A stretch of 64,000 nucleotides of DNA, taken from positions 1 through 64,000 of the forward strand of contig QWII01000054.1 of NCBI GenBank assembly GCA_021405325.1, read 5' to 3'. Of this stretch, positions 33,539 through 42,025 are shown one piece after another (position 1 is the first letter of the stretch; each line of letters begins with the position of its first letter). Made by a program: the position numbers and the translations under genes. Source of the DNA: Caldilinea sp. CFX5 (GTDB taxonomy: Bacteria; Chloroflexota; Anaerolineae; Caldilineales; Caldilineaceae). A model generated the notes under the pieces. That model was given only the letters and a program-made list of their open reading frames with translations, made no database searches and was not told where the DNA came from.

Positions 33539-36124
33539 TCACAAGGATGCGACGTATCCAGGTACAGGAAGAGGCGAGGCATAGTGCAGCGCCTCTTCCA
33601 ACGGCAGTGCCTGCCCTTCCGTCCAGGCGGTGGTAAAAGCCATTTCGCCAAGTTGCGCGCGGGCATTGTCAATCAAGCTGTCATATTCGTCACGATCGCG
33701 CGGGGCCAAGAATGGCAGCAGACCAGCAAAAAGCTGTTGCGCCATGCCGGCTAATCTGGCGGTGCGCGCCAGGTCACCGCGTGCTTGCGCCACCCAGGCT
33801 AGACCAACCAGGGCGCGCCCAAACAACCGCTTGTACTGCTTTTTCCAGGACAGCGCCAGGCTTTTGCCGTAATACGTGGTGGCCTGTTCAAGATTCCGGC
33901 GTACACAGCGTTCAATCTGTCCGAAGTCATACCATACGTTGATGATGCCGAGTTCAATCTCGTTCTCCTGGAAAAATTGCAACGCCTCGGTCAGATAGGT
34001 GCAAGCAGCATCCTCCTGCCCCATGCGCCAAACAACATTCGCTAGCTCTTCCAACGTGTTAGCAATTTGCCATCGGGTGCTCAGGGGCCGCACGAGTTCC
34101 ATTGCTTCGGTGAGGAGGGCAGCGGCCTGGGCATAGTCGCCAACCAGCAAAGACAAGCGCGCTTCGACTCTTAACGCATAGGCCAGACCAGGCGGGCGGT
34201 CACGCTGACGATACAAGGTTTTACCCTCTTGCAATAGCGCGCTGATCCGTGGCTGTGGCCCGCCCAGCCGGATCAACATGTTGGCGATGTTGACACAGGC
34301 AAAGGCCACCAGCCCCAACTGTCCGGCCTGCCGCGCCAGTGGCAGACTGCGCTCAAAATGACGCAACGCTTGTTCGGGTTGCTCCATCTCCGCCAACGCC
34401 CAGCCACTGACATACAACGTGCTGGCACAACCGGTGGGATTGTTCTGCGCGGCAAAGAGGGCCAGGCTTTCTTGCGCCAATGCCAATGCGATCTGGTTAT
34501 CATTTTGATCCTGAGCCAGGGCAGCGGCGGCTTGCAGCGCTAGCGCACGACTGGGCGTTGGTTCGGCGCTGGCGGCCAATGCCTTTGCCAGCCACGCGCG
34601 CCCTTCGGCAAAGCGACCTACACCGGACCAAAAACCAGAGAGTTGACCAGCCATCTGTTGCCCCACCACCGGTTGGGACTGAACCAGCCACTCCATAGCA
34701 GCGTAGAGATTGGCATGTTCCCAGGTCAACCGCGCCAGCCACGGCTTTTCCGTGCGACCGCCAAAGTGTGACACGGCCTCCTCGCTCAGTTTGAGAAAAT
34801 AGTAGGCGTGTTGCTCACGCACGCGTGCCAATTCATTGATGGCGACCAGTTGTTCCTGGGCATAATCACGGATGGTTTCGAGATAAAGAAAACGGCGTTC
34901 AGGCGCTTCATAATTTTCGATGCTCACCAGGCTCTTATTGACCAATGCCTGCAAGGTCGCTTCGGCAAAGCCCAGTGCCCTCACCCCCGCTAAATCAAAG
35001 CCACCCACAAAGGCGCCAAGCGCCCGAAAGAGCGCTTGTTCTTGTCTATCGAGAAGGATATAGCTGCGATGGATGGCCTGACGCAGCGTCTGCTGGTGAG
35101 CAGGCAGATCACGCAGACCGTTGGTGAGCAGATCCAGCCGGCGGTCTTGCAGACGGGCAAGGAGGACAGGAAGCGAAAAGAGATCAACCTGCACTGCGCT
35201 CAACTCTAGCGCCAGGGGTAGGCAGTCAAGCCGCTGACAGATGGCGGCGATGATGGGCTGGTTTTCCGGCGTGAGGACAAACGCAGGGTCAACGGCCTGG
35301 GCGCGCTGGGTAAAAAGTTCACAGGCCGCAGCAACGCTTAATGGCGGGACGGGATAGCGCTGCTCGGCACGCAAATGGAGCCGTTCACGGCTGGTAGCCA
35401 GGATACACACACCTGGGCATTCGGTCAGTAGCTCGGCGATAAGGGGAGCGGCCTCACGAATTTGTTCGAGATTATCCAGCACCAGCAACATGGTTTTGCG
35501 GCGTAGAAATTCAATCAGCCTGGTCTTTGGCGGCTTGGGACTGGCATCACTATTGCCCACTGCGCCCAGGATCGCTGAGATCATCAACGTTGGTTCGCTG
35601 ATGGCGGCTAAGGGAACAAAAGTAGCGTCATGCGGATAGTGGTATTGGACCTGCGCGGCCACGGCCAGCGCCAGCGTCGTCTTGCCGATGCCGGGTGGGC
35701 CGACCAGCGTCAATAGCCGGCCGCCGTGGCCGAGCAAGCGGTCACAAAGATGCTGAAGCTGGGTAGTGCGGCCAATCAAGGCGGTGGGTAGGCTAGGTAA
35801 ACGCCCGGGCGACTCGACAACTTCCTCATGAATCACCACTTGGGCGGCGCGTTGGATGGTGACGGCGGTTGGCGGGCGTTCACCGCGAGCGGCGGCGGCC
35901 AGTTCTACTAGCCGCGTCGCCAACTGGGGTGCATCCGCCAGCGCTAGGGCGGGGACAAGGGTCTGGACAACAAATTCAACCGCGGGCAGACGCCGTTCCT
36001 GTTCCAGCGCCGAGATAGCAGCAGCGCTATAGCCGACGGCGGCGGCCAAGTCGCCCTGCGTCATGCCGACGCGTTTGTGCAGCGTGCGCAACAATGTGCC
36101 AAAGCTGGGTGAGGTGGTGGACAT
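33539..36124 (-). CDS. Regulator D: XRE-HTH/NB-ARC/TPR STAND protein without a target
   Basis: About 861 residues from ATG 36124 (GAGGGAAACCCT before it). XRE HTH, NB-ARC with GPPGIGKT, MLLVLDNLEQ, TSRERLHLRAEQR, CLPLALEL, then TPR-type helices (DYAQAAALLTEAMELVRP, GQEDAACTYLTEALQFFQ). The first 150 residues are almost the same as in regulator E, and the NB-ARC is nearest to C. Its own TATAAT (36190-36195) is kept, but the repeat promoter of the other loci is absent: similarity ends near 36218. The adjacent DNA holds no divergent gene, so D may act on the promoters of its relatives. Confidence 0.88.
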   Translation of the reverse strand: MSTTSPSFGTLLRTLHKRVGMTQGDLAAAVGYSAAAISALEQERRLPAVEFVVQTLVPALALADAPQLATRLVELAAAARGERPPTAVTIQRAAQVVIHEEVVESPGRLPSLPTALIGRTTQLQHLCDRLLGHGGRLLTLVGPPGIGKTTLALAVAAQVQYHYPHDATFVPLAAISEPTLMISAILGAVGNSDASPKPPKTRLIEFLRRKTMLLVLDNLEQIREAAPLIAELLTECPGVCILATSRERLHLRAEQRYPVPPLSVAAACELFTQRAQAVDPAFVLTPENQPIIAAICQRLDCLPLALELSAVQVDLFSLPVLLARLQDRRLDLLTNGLRDLPAHQQTLRQAIHRSYILLDRQEQALFRALGAFVGGFDLAGVRALGFAEATLQALVNKSLVSIENYEAPERRFLYLETIRDYAQEQLVAINELARVREQHAYYFLKLSEEAVSHFGGRTEKPWLARLTWEHANLYAAMEWLVQSQPVVGQQMAGQLSGFWSGVGRFAEGRAWLAKALAASAEPTPSRALALQAAAALAQDQNDNQIALALAQESLALFAAQNNPTGCASTLYVSGWALAEMEQPEQALRHFERSLPLARQAGQLGLVAFACVNIANMLIRLGGPQPRISALLQEGKTLYRQRDRPPGLAYALRVEARLSLLVGDYAQAAALLTEAMELVRPLSTRWQIANTLEELANVVWRMGQEDAACTYLTEALQFFQENEIELGIINVWYDFGQIERCVRRNLEQATTYYGKSLALSWKKQYKRLFGRALVGLAWVAQARGDLARTARLAGMAQQLFAGLLPFLAPRDRDEYDSLIDNARAQLGEMAFTTAWTEGQALPLEEALHYASPLPVPGYVASL

Positions 36125-36189
36125 AGGGTTTCCCTCTGGGGTAGCCACGCACAACAGACAAATGGGTTCGCTTCCGGTACGGCTGCTCC

Positions 36190-36195
36190 ATTATA
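36190..36195 (-). promoter_or_regulatory. Regulator D own -10 box (TATAAT)
   Basis: Minus-strand TATAAT inside the block shared with loci C and E (GCTTCCGGTACGGC to CCTAAA). Beyond 36218 the DNA differs from the other loci, and the operator repeats are lost. Confidence 0.6.
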
Positions 36196-36322
36196 CCCGA
36201 CACCGCCGTTACCCCCTAAACGTGAAAAAGGGACAGTTCTGTATGAGAAGCGGATGAACCGTCACAAGCCTAGTGGCAAGGGCAGCAACAGACAACAGTG
36301 GGGTGTATTTCTACGATCCTCG

Positions 36323-37273
36323 TTACGATTGTTCAGATCTCATCACACTTTGCAGCCAAGCACTGGCGGCAGTACAAAGCGCCTCTCGATCACCTGCTAC
36401 AAGCACATCCGGCGCAATCTTGTCACCGTAGGGCTGACCTGTGCGATCAGCAAAAACCGCCACTGTCAGGGCGATCTCAGCACCATCGCTCAGTTCATAC
36501 CCCGCGTTGCAGGTTGAGCAACCGGCAGTGGGCTGACCAAAGCTGCGCGTCCACTCTTGCCCACGAAAGGCCACTGTCACGACCTCACCCGAACTGATGG
36601 TGGATGGCCCGGTTAGGACGGCGACGGGGGCGGGGCTGTGTCGAAGCCGAACGACAGGTGGGTCGAGTGCCAAACAGACACCTGGGCCAACAATGCATTG
36701 ACCTGCCACATAACGCCAGCCCAAGCGCAGGCCATCAGGATAGAGATGGGCGCCTACCTCCTCCACATCAAAGAGTGGCCCTAAACCGGTAATCATGGGA
36801 AACATGCTGCCGCCCGTGTTGTCGGTCAGATCGACAATCCACCCCACCGGCCCCGTAGCGTCGATAGCGCCAATAATCTGTTGGAGCGTGCGCGCATAGA
36901 CCATCGCCGCCGTCGCCGACCCCATAAAGTCTGGCACATGCAGGTAGGCGATGCCCGGTGTCAACAATTGTCCCGTGGGGAGTCGATGGCGGCTGTCCAG
37001 TGCGCCGCTTGCCACCGCCCGGACATTTTCCGGTGGTCTGAAAAAGCTGTGATGGTCGTTGAGCAGACATAAGGCCAATTCAATCGCTGGGTAGGTATCA
37101 GCGGCACTCTGCGCACCTTGCGCACGTGACCAAGTCGCAGCAACGAGCGTCGGCCAGTCAATCGTGGCTCGGTGGAGCGAATGGGTCTGTAGAATGGTCA
37201 GTGCCTCCTGTAGATAGGTGGCGGCTGTGCGGGAAATCTCCACGGATGGATAGGGAATTAATGGTTGATTCAT
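36323..37273 (-). CDS. S41-family (C-terminal processing peptidase-like) serine protease
   Basis: About 316 residues from ATG 37273 (AAGGAG nine bases before). It matches the catalytic core of S41 peptidases: GIAYLHVPDF, GWIVDLTDNTGGSMFPMI and the nucleophile region GPSTISSGEVV, with FGQPTAGCST after it. The usual general-base Lys about four turns after the Ser is not obvious (RGQEWTRSFG). There is no signal peptide and no PDZ domain, so it is a cytosolic or atypical member. It lies 206 bases downstream of regulator E on the same strand; a decayed copy lies in the same place after regulator A. Confidence 0.75.
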   Translation of the reverse strand: MNQPLIPYPSVEISRTAATYLQEALTILQTHSLHRATIDWPTLVAATWSRAQGAQSAADTYPAIELALCLLNDHHSFFRPPENVRAVASGALDSRHRLPTGQLLTPGIAYLHVPDFMGSATAAMVYARTLQQIIGAIDATGPVGWIVDLTDNTGGSMFPMITGLGPLFDVEEVGAHLYPDGLRLGWRYVAGQCIVGPGVCLALDPPVVRLRHSPAPVAVLTGPSTISSGEVVTVAFRGQEWTRSFGQPTAGCSTCNAGYELSDGAEIALTVAVFADRTGQPYGDKIAPDVLVAGDREALCTAASAWLQSVMRSEQS

Positions 37274-37478
37274 GGTTGTATGCTCCTTCTGGGTTGATAG
37301 AATTGACGCCTTCATGACACTCTATCAGCGGAGCGACCCTAGCACATCGGTAACAGTTACCTACTTTTATACCTATTCACGATCCGGCGTTGTTTGTCGA
37401 TCAGCCAAAATCAGCGCAACGCAAAGGCTAGGGAAACCCTACTCCCGGCTTGGCTGGGATGCAAATGACCGGGTGGTT

Positions 37479-40241
37479 TTACAACAAATGATGATCGGCG
37501 GCGAAGCGGATGGCCGACTCGCGGCCATTGACGCCGAGTTTGCTGTAGATGGCCGTGACGTGGGCATTGACGGTGCGGCGACTGATGATCAGCTTTTCAG
37601 CGATCTGCGGGTAGGTCAAGCGCTGGGTCAAAAGCCGCAGTACCTCAACTTCACGCGCCGTGAGGTTGGCCGGGTGTAGCTTTGGTTGGGATGGGCGCGG
37701 AGCAGGCGTGGCGACATCCGGCGCAGGGGATAACCACGGGGGGCGATCCAATGGCACTGACGCACCGGGTAGGGTGGCGGCATGGGTGACGGCTTCCGCC
37801 AATGTCCAACCCTGCCCTTCGCTCCAGAGAGCGGCAAAGGTGGTCTGGGGGCTGTCACGGCGTAAGGTGTCCAGCATGGTCTGCAATTTCTCGCTGGCTG
37901 TGGCAACGAGGAACGGCGGTTGGTTGTCGAGAATTTTCTGCACCACACTACACAGCCGTGTGGCGTCGTCAAACGCCTGATCGGCAAACGCCACCTCGGC
38001 CACAGCCAGTAGATAGCGCGCGGCCATCGCAAACCCGTACCATACTTCCTGGAGCATGGCCTTGTCGTCGGCTGCCTGGAAGAACTGGCGGGCTTCTTCC
38101 CAATAGGTGCAAGCCGCCGCCCGCTTCCCGGCGAACCAATGGGCGCCGCCCAATACGGTTTGCACATAGGCGACATCCAGGCGCGAACCCATAGCGCGGT
38201 CGATCGCCAACGCCTCCTGGCAAAGCGCGATCCCCTGGCTGTAATCGCCTGTGCGGACGTGCGTCCGCCCTTTGGCGAAGTAGGTATAGGCCAATCCCTG
38301 CCAATCATCTAGTTCTTCATAAATCTGGGCGCTTTCGGCCAAGAGCGGCAAAATCTGCGCTGGGGATCGTCCTAGCGCCAGATAGCCATCGCCCACACCC
38401 ACCAGGCCATGCGCCAAACAATGGGGATCGCCAATGTCACGGGCTAAGGCCAGACTTTGTTCTAGATAGGGTAACGCCTGGGCCGGCTGGTCGAGGTTGA
38501 TCAGGATATAGCCCAGCAAACTCAACGCCTCGCAGCAGCCCACGGCATCAGCGTGGGCTTGAAAGATTTGCAGGCATTCTTGGGCCAGCGCCTGGGCTTG
38601 CACCTGATCGGTGATGAGCGCCTGCGCCCAGAGCGCCCAGGCGCGTTGCGGCGTCGGTCTGGTGTCGGCGGCCAACGCCTTGCTCAACCAGTCGCACCCT
38701 TCGTGCAGGAGCGCCTTCGCCTCCCAAAAGCGCCAGAGCCAGCGCGCCATCTCTTGCGCAGCCGGTGGGTCGGTGGCAATCAGCCACGCTAGCGCCGCCC
38801 GCAGGTTCCCGTAGTCAGCTTGCAGGCGCTCCAGCCAGGGCAGTTTTTGGCGGCGATCCATGTATTGGGCTGCTGTGGCGGCCAGATTGAGAAAATAGTC
38901 GGCATGGCGGCGCTGCACCAATGGCGCTTCATTGGCGCTATGCAGTTCTTCCAGTGCATATTCACGAACCATTTCCAGCAGGGCGAAGCGCTGTTCTGCA
39001 ACCTGGTGGGGGGCAGTCGTTGTCGGTTGAACCGCCACATGCATGAGGCTTTTCGTCATCAACCCATGCAATTCCGCAACGCCAAAGCCGACATGCGCCA
39101 CTGCGGCCAGGTCAAAGCCATCCACAAAGACGCCTGACGTACGAAAGAAAACGCGTTCATGTTCTGCCAACAACGCATAGCTGGCTTGAATCGCCCGGCG
39201 GAGCGTGCGCTGATGCAGCGGTGCATCTTGGGCATTGTCCGTCAGGAGTTCAAGCGCGTGCGTTTGCAAGTGAGCCAACATCTGTTGGGGTGAAAAGAGA
39301 TCAATGCGCGCGGCGCTCAATTCCAATGCCAACGGTAGACAATCGAGCCGGCGGCAAATTTTTTCAATCGTCAGTTGATTTTCGGGTGTCAGGGCAAAGG
39401 TTGCCGCCACCATCTGCGCTCGTTGCACAAAGAGGGTCACAGCCGCAGTCAGGTCGAGGGGTGGCACCACAAAGCGTTGCTCGGCCCGTAAATGCAGCCG
39501 CTCCCGGCTCGTGACCAGCAAAGCCAGGCGCGGGCATTCAGCCAACAGGGTTGCCAACAATGGGGCCGCTGCCACGATCTGCTCAAAATTATCTAGCACT
39601 AACAGCAATTCTTGGCGTCGCAAGCCGCGCACTAAGCGCTCTTCCGGTGATTGCCTGCCGACATCAAGCAGCTTGAGTTCATTGGCAATTGTCGTGGCGA
39701 CGAGCGCGGGATCCGTGATCGCCGCCAGCGCAATAAACCGAACCCCGTCTTTAAAGTGTAGTTCCAACCGGCTTGCCACGGCCAGCGCCAGCGTGGTCTT
39801 GCCGATACCCGGCGGCCCCATCAGTGTCAACAACCGACCGCCGTGGCCAAGCAAGCGGTCACAAAGCTGCTGAACCTGGGCGGTGCGACCAATCAAGGCG
39901 GTGGGTAGGCTGGGTAAGCGCCCTGGCGACTCGACCACTTCTTCCTGAATCACTACTTGGGCGGTGCGTTGGATGGTGACGGCGGTTGGCGGGCGTTCAC
40001 CGCGAGCGGCGGCGGCCAGTTCTACTAGCTGCTTTGCCAACTGGGGTGTATCCGTCAGTGCCAAGGCGGGGACAAGGGTCTGGACAACAAATTCGACCGC
40101 GGGCAGACGCCGTTCCTGTTCCAGCGCCGAGATGGCGGCAACGCTATAACCGACGGCGGCAGCCAGATCGCCTTGGGTCATGCCGACGCGTTTGCGTAAG
40201 GTACGCAACAACGTGCCAAAGCTGGGTGAGGTGGTGGACAT
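37479..40241 (-). CDS. Regulator E: XRE-HTH/NB-ARC/TPR/LuxR-HTH protein
   Basis: About 920 residues from ATG 40241. N-terminal XRE HTH almost the same as in D. NB-ARC (GPPGIGKT, LLLVLDNFEQ, TSRERLHLRAEQR, CLPLALEL) nearest to that of A. TPR-like helices follow. A LuxR/GerE HTH occupies the last 65 residues (LTAREVEVLRLLTQRLTYPQ, IAEKLIISRRTVNAHVTAIY), which none of the other four copies has. Two different DNA-binding domains at opposite ends of one STAND ATPase is an uncommon layout and would allow looping or bridging between sites. It diverges from the membrane protein at 40582. Confidence 0.9.
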   Translation of the reverse strand: MSTTSPSFGTLLRTLRKRVGMTQGDLAAAVGYSVAAISALEQERRLPAVEFVVQTLVPALALTDTPQLAKQLVELAAAARGERPPTAVTIQRTAQVVIQEEVVESPGRLPSLPTALIGRTAQVQQLCDRLLGHGGRLLTLMGPPGIGKTTLALAVASRLELHFKDGVRFIALAAITDPALVATTIANELKLLDVGRQSPEERLVRGLRRQELLLVLDNFEQIVAAAPLLATLLAECPRLALLVTSRERLHLRAEQRFVVPPLDLTAAVTLFVQRAQMVAATFALTPENQLTIEKICRRLDCLPLALELSAARIDLFSPQQMLAHLQTHALELLTDNAQDAPLHQRTLRRAIQASYALLAEHERVFFRTSGVFVDGFDLAAVAHVGFGVAELHGLMTKSLMHVAVQPTTTAPHQVAEQRFALLEMVREYALEELHSANEAPLVQRRHADYFLNLAATAAQYMDRRQKLPWLERLQADYGNLRAALAWLIATDPPAAQEMARWLWRFWEAKALLHEGCDWLSKALAADTRPTPQRAWALWAQALITDQVQAQALAQECLQIFQAHADAVGCCEALSLLGYILINLDQPAQALPYLEQSLALARDIGDPHCLAHGLVGVGDGYLALGRSPAQILPLLAESAQIYEELDDWQGLAYTYFAKGRTHVRTGDYSQGIALCQEALAIDRAMGSRLDVAYVQTVLGGAHWFAGKRAAACTYWEEARQFFQAADDKAMLQEVWYGFAMAARYLLAVAEVAFADQAFDDATRLCSVVQKILDNQPPFLVATASEKLQTMLDTLRRDSPQTTFAALWSEGQGWTLAEAVTHAATLPGASVPLDRPPWLSPAPDVATPAPRPSQPKLHPANLTAREVEVLRLLTQRLTYPQIAEKLIISRRTVNAHVTAIYSKLGVNGRESAIRFAADHHLL

Positions 40242-40308
40242 AGGATGTTTCTGTGGGGTAGCCACACACAACCAATAAGGCTATTCCGGAGAATTAAATA
40301 TCCCGCCC

Positions 40309-40360
40309 GTGCTGCGTGGTTCGTGTTGCGTCGCTGTTCGCCTCACGAATCACGTAGCAC
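40309..40360. repeat. Imperfect 17-bp inverted repeat upstream of regulator E
   Basis: Arms 40309-40325 and 40344-40360 pair at 15 of 17 positions. The words GTGCTACGTGATTCGTG recur, partly in tandem. It lies between the start of regulator E and its conserved upstream block. Confidence 0.65.
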
Positions 40361-40430
40361 GAATCACGTTGGCGGTATATTTATTTTTACTGAGCAGCCT
40401 AAACGTGTTCCATTCCGGTACGGCCGCGCC

Positions 40431-40436
40431 ATTATA
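40431..40436 (-). promoter_or_regulatory. Regulator E own -10 box (TATAAT)
   Basis: Minus-strand TATAAT in the block shared with loci C and D (TTCCGGTACGGCCGCGCC, then ATTATACCCGACACCGCC). Predicts a leader of about 180 bases that contains the inverted repeat at 40309-40360. Confidence 0.55.
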
Positions 40437-40468
40437 CCCGACACCGCCGTTATCCGCCTAAAGTGTTG

Positions 40469-40540
40469 TGTAGAATTTTTGTAGAATTTGTGTAGAGTTT
40501 TCGCTTCTATGAACACCGCAACGCCGCTATGCTATAGGCC
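40469..40540 (+). promoter_or_regulatory. Conserved repeat promoter, locus E
   Basis: Three TGTAGA repeats at 40469, 40480 and 40491 (11-bp period). The -35 TTCTAT is at 40505-40510, the spacer is 17 bp, and the -10 TATGCT is at 40528-40533. The last repeat again starts 14 bp before the -35. The predicted leader is about 42 bases, unlike the leaderless loci A and C. Confidence 0.78.
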
Positions 40541-40581
40541 ACAGGCATCCGTGTCAGGAATGGCAAATCTGAGGTGATCCT

Positions 40582-41862
40582 ATGCGTAAGCAAACCCCGA
40601 AGTTGGAATGGCACATTGTCGAGAATGATGAAGAATGGGAACGGCAGCAAGCCCAACACGCAGCGGTAGCGGCGCCGTGGCGTGGTCGTCTGTATATACA
40701 ACGGTACGCCGGGAACGTGTTTACGCTGTTGCTGCTGTTGGTGATGATCGGCGCCTGGTGGCGCACATCCCAAACCGACAAGGCGCAAAGGGCAGCGGCA
40801 GCAAGCGTGACCACGCCAGCCGCGCCAGATGCGATTGCACCTGGCCCCAGTAGCGTCATGGATGTTATTGATTCTAGTCAAGGCAACAGTGCAATGCTAC
40901 CGTCAACAGAGGGTGTTATCGGCCAACAGAGCGCCCAGCGTCTGGCAACGCCCTACTTTGTCTATTATTTTGGTCAGCAAGATGCGGCGGCGGTCCGGGC
41001 CGTCGCGCCGCAAATGGATAAGCTATACATCACGCTATGGCGTCATTTGGGCCTGCCGATCAGCCCGCTACCAAAGAGGCTGGTCATTGCGGTCAGTGGG
41101 GTACAACGACCAGGACAAAGCGCGCCCGCCTTCGATACACAACAACACATTACAGTGCCTTCGCCAATGCTTTATCCGGCGCCAGTAAAAATGAATAATA
41201 CTGAGTTGTTGGCGCAGTCCATTGCACTGCCCTTGCTCCAGGCGATGATAGCGCAAGCCAATAGACGCTACCGCATCAAAGCTGCCTGGCAACCCCTGTT
41301 GAATGGCCTCTATTTATGGCAACTGTGGGACACCGATCTACCCTTGGCGGCCTGGCGGGAAGAGGTGGTAAAGTGGCAGTATATTGACTTGCCGGCCACC
41401 AACCCCGGACAAGCCATTGCGCTGCCGCAGCACTACCAGGAACTCTGCGCCGACCACAAGCTTTGGCTCCAGCCACTGGGACGGATACATTTCCCACTAC
41501 TATGCGCAGGGCAGGAATGGGAAGATCGGAACTGGGAGGCGTGGCGAACAGGTGCGCCATTAACCTATTTGGAACAACTGGCTGTACCCTCTGCTCTGAC
41601 TTCGGGCGGGTGGGCGCCTTCTATAGTTGGGCCGGCATCCTTTTTCAATCATCCAGGGCAGACAGTGGCGCTCGCTACCCTTACCGGGTATGCCGTGTCC
41701 ACCTACGGACGTTATCGTCTACCCGCGCTGCTGGCCGGCTTAGGTCAGTATGACGATTGGGATACGCTGCTGCCCGCGGTCTTTGATGTATCCGCCCCTG
41801 CGTTCGAAGCGGGTTGGCAAAGGTATCTGGCGGACCACTATGGCGTCGTCGCGCCAAAGTAG
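40582..41862 (+). CDS. Single-pass membrane protein, target of locus E
   Basis: 426 residues with GAGGTGATCCT before the ATG. A charged cytosolic N-terminus (LEWHIVENDEEWERQQ) is followed by one membrane helix (about 50-66, VFTLLLLLVMIGAWW) and an outside domain. Residues 120-250 resemble the start of peptidase-MA-like domains (YFVYYFGQQDAAAVRAVAPQ, then LPKRLVIAVSG), but no HExxH is present, so catalysis is unlikely. Function unknown. It is transcribed from the conserved repeat promoter opposite regulator E, which suggests it is the regulator's main target or signal partner. Confidence 0.7.
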   Translation: MRKQTPKLEWHIVENDEEWERQQAQHAAVAAPWRGRLYIQRYAGNVFTLLLLLVMIGAWWRTSQTDKAQRAAAASVTTPAAPDAIAPGPSSVMDVIDSSQGNSAMLPSTEGVIGQQSAQRLATPYFVYYFGQQDAAAVRAVAPQMDKLYITLWRHLGLPISPLPKRLVIAVSGVQRPGQSAPAFDTQQHITVPSPMLYPAPVKMNNTELLAQSIALPLLQAMIAQANRRYRIKAAWQPLLNGLYLWQLWDTDLPLAAWREEVVKWQYIDLPATNPGQAIALPQHYQELCADHKLWLQPLGRIHFPLLCAGQEWEDRNWEAWRTGAPLTYLEQLAVPSALTSGGWAPSIVGPASFFNHPGQTVALATLTGYAVSTYGRYRLPALLAGLGQYDDWDTLLPAVFDVSAPAFEAGWQRYLADHYGVVAPK

Positions 41863-41905
41863 TGTGCTGTGCAATCCATTGTGATGATTTGGGTCGCCTG
41901 CCGAA

Positions 41906-41975
41906 TATCACCGCGAATCAAAGGATTAGCGAATCATGGCGGGGTGATTCGCTAATCCTTTGATTCGCGGTGATA
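41906..41975. repeat. 31-bp perfect inverted repeat between convergent genes
   Basis: Arms 41906-41936 and 41945-41975 are perfect with an 8-base loop. Within each arm AATC-AAAG-GATT forms a small hairpin. It lies between the stops at 41862 and 42026. Confidence 0.9.
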
Positions 41976-42025
41976 GGGTGCTGATCCACTCACTTGTCCC
42001 TACACATCAGCAGGTTGCCGGATCA

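Noticed and set aside
36230..36320. Possible insertion-sequence or intron end where locus D loses similarity
   Set aside because: No terminal inverted repeats, target duplication or transposase remnant could be found; only the loss of similarity is certain.
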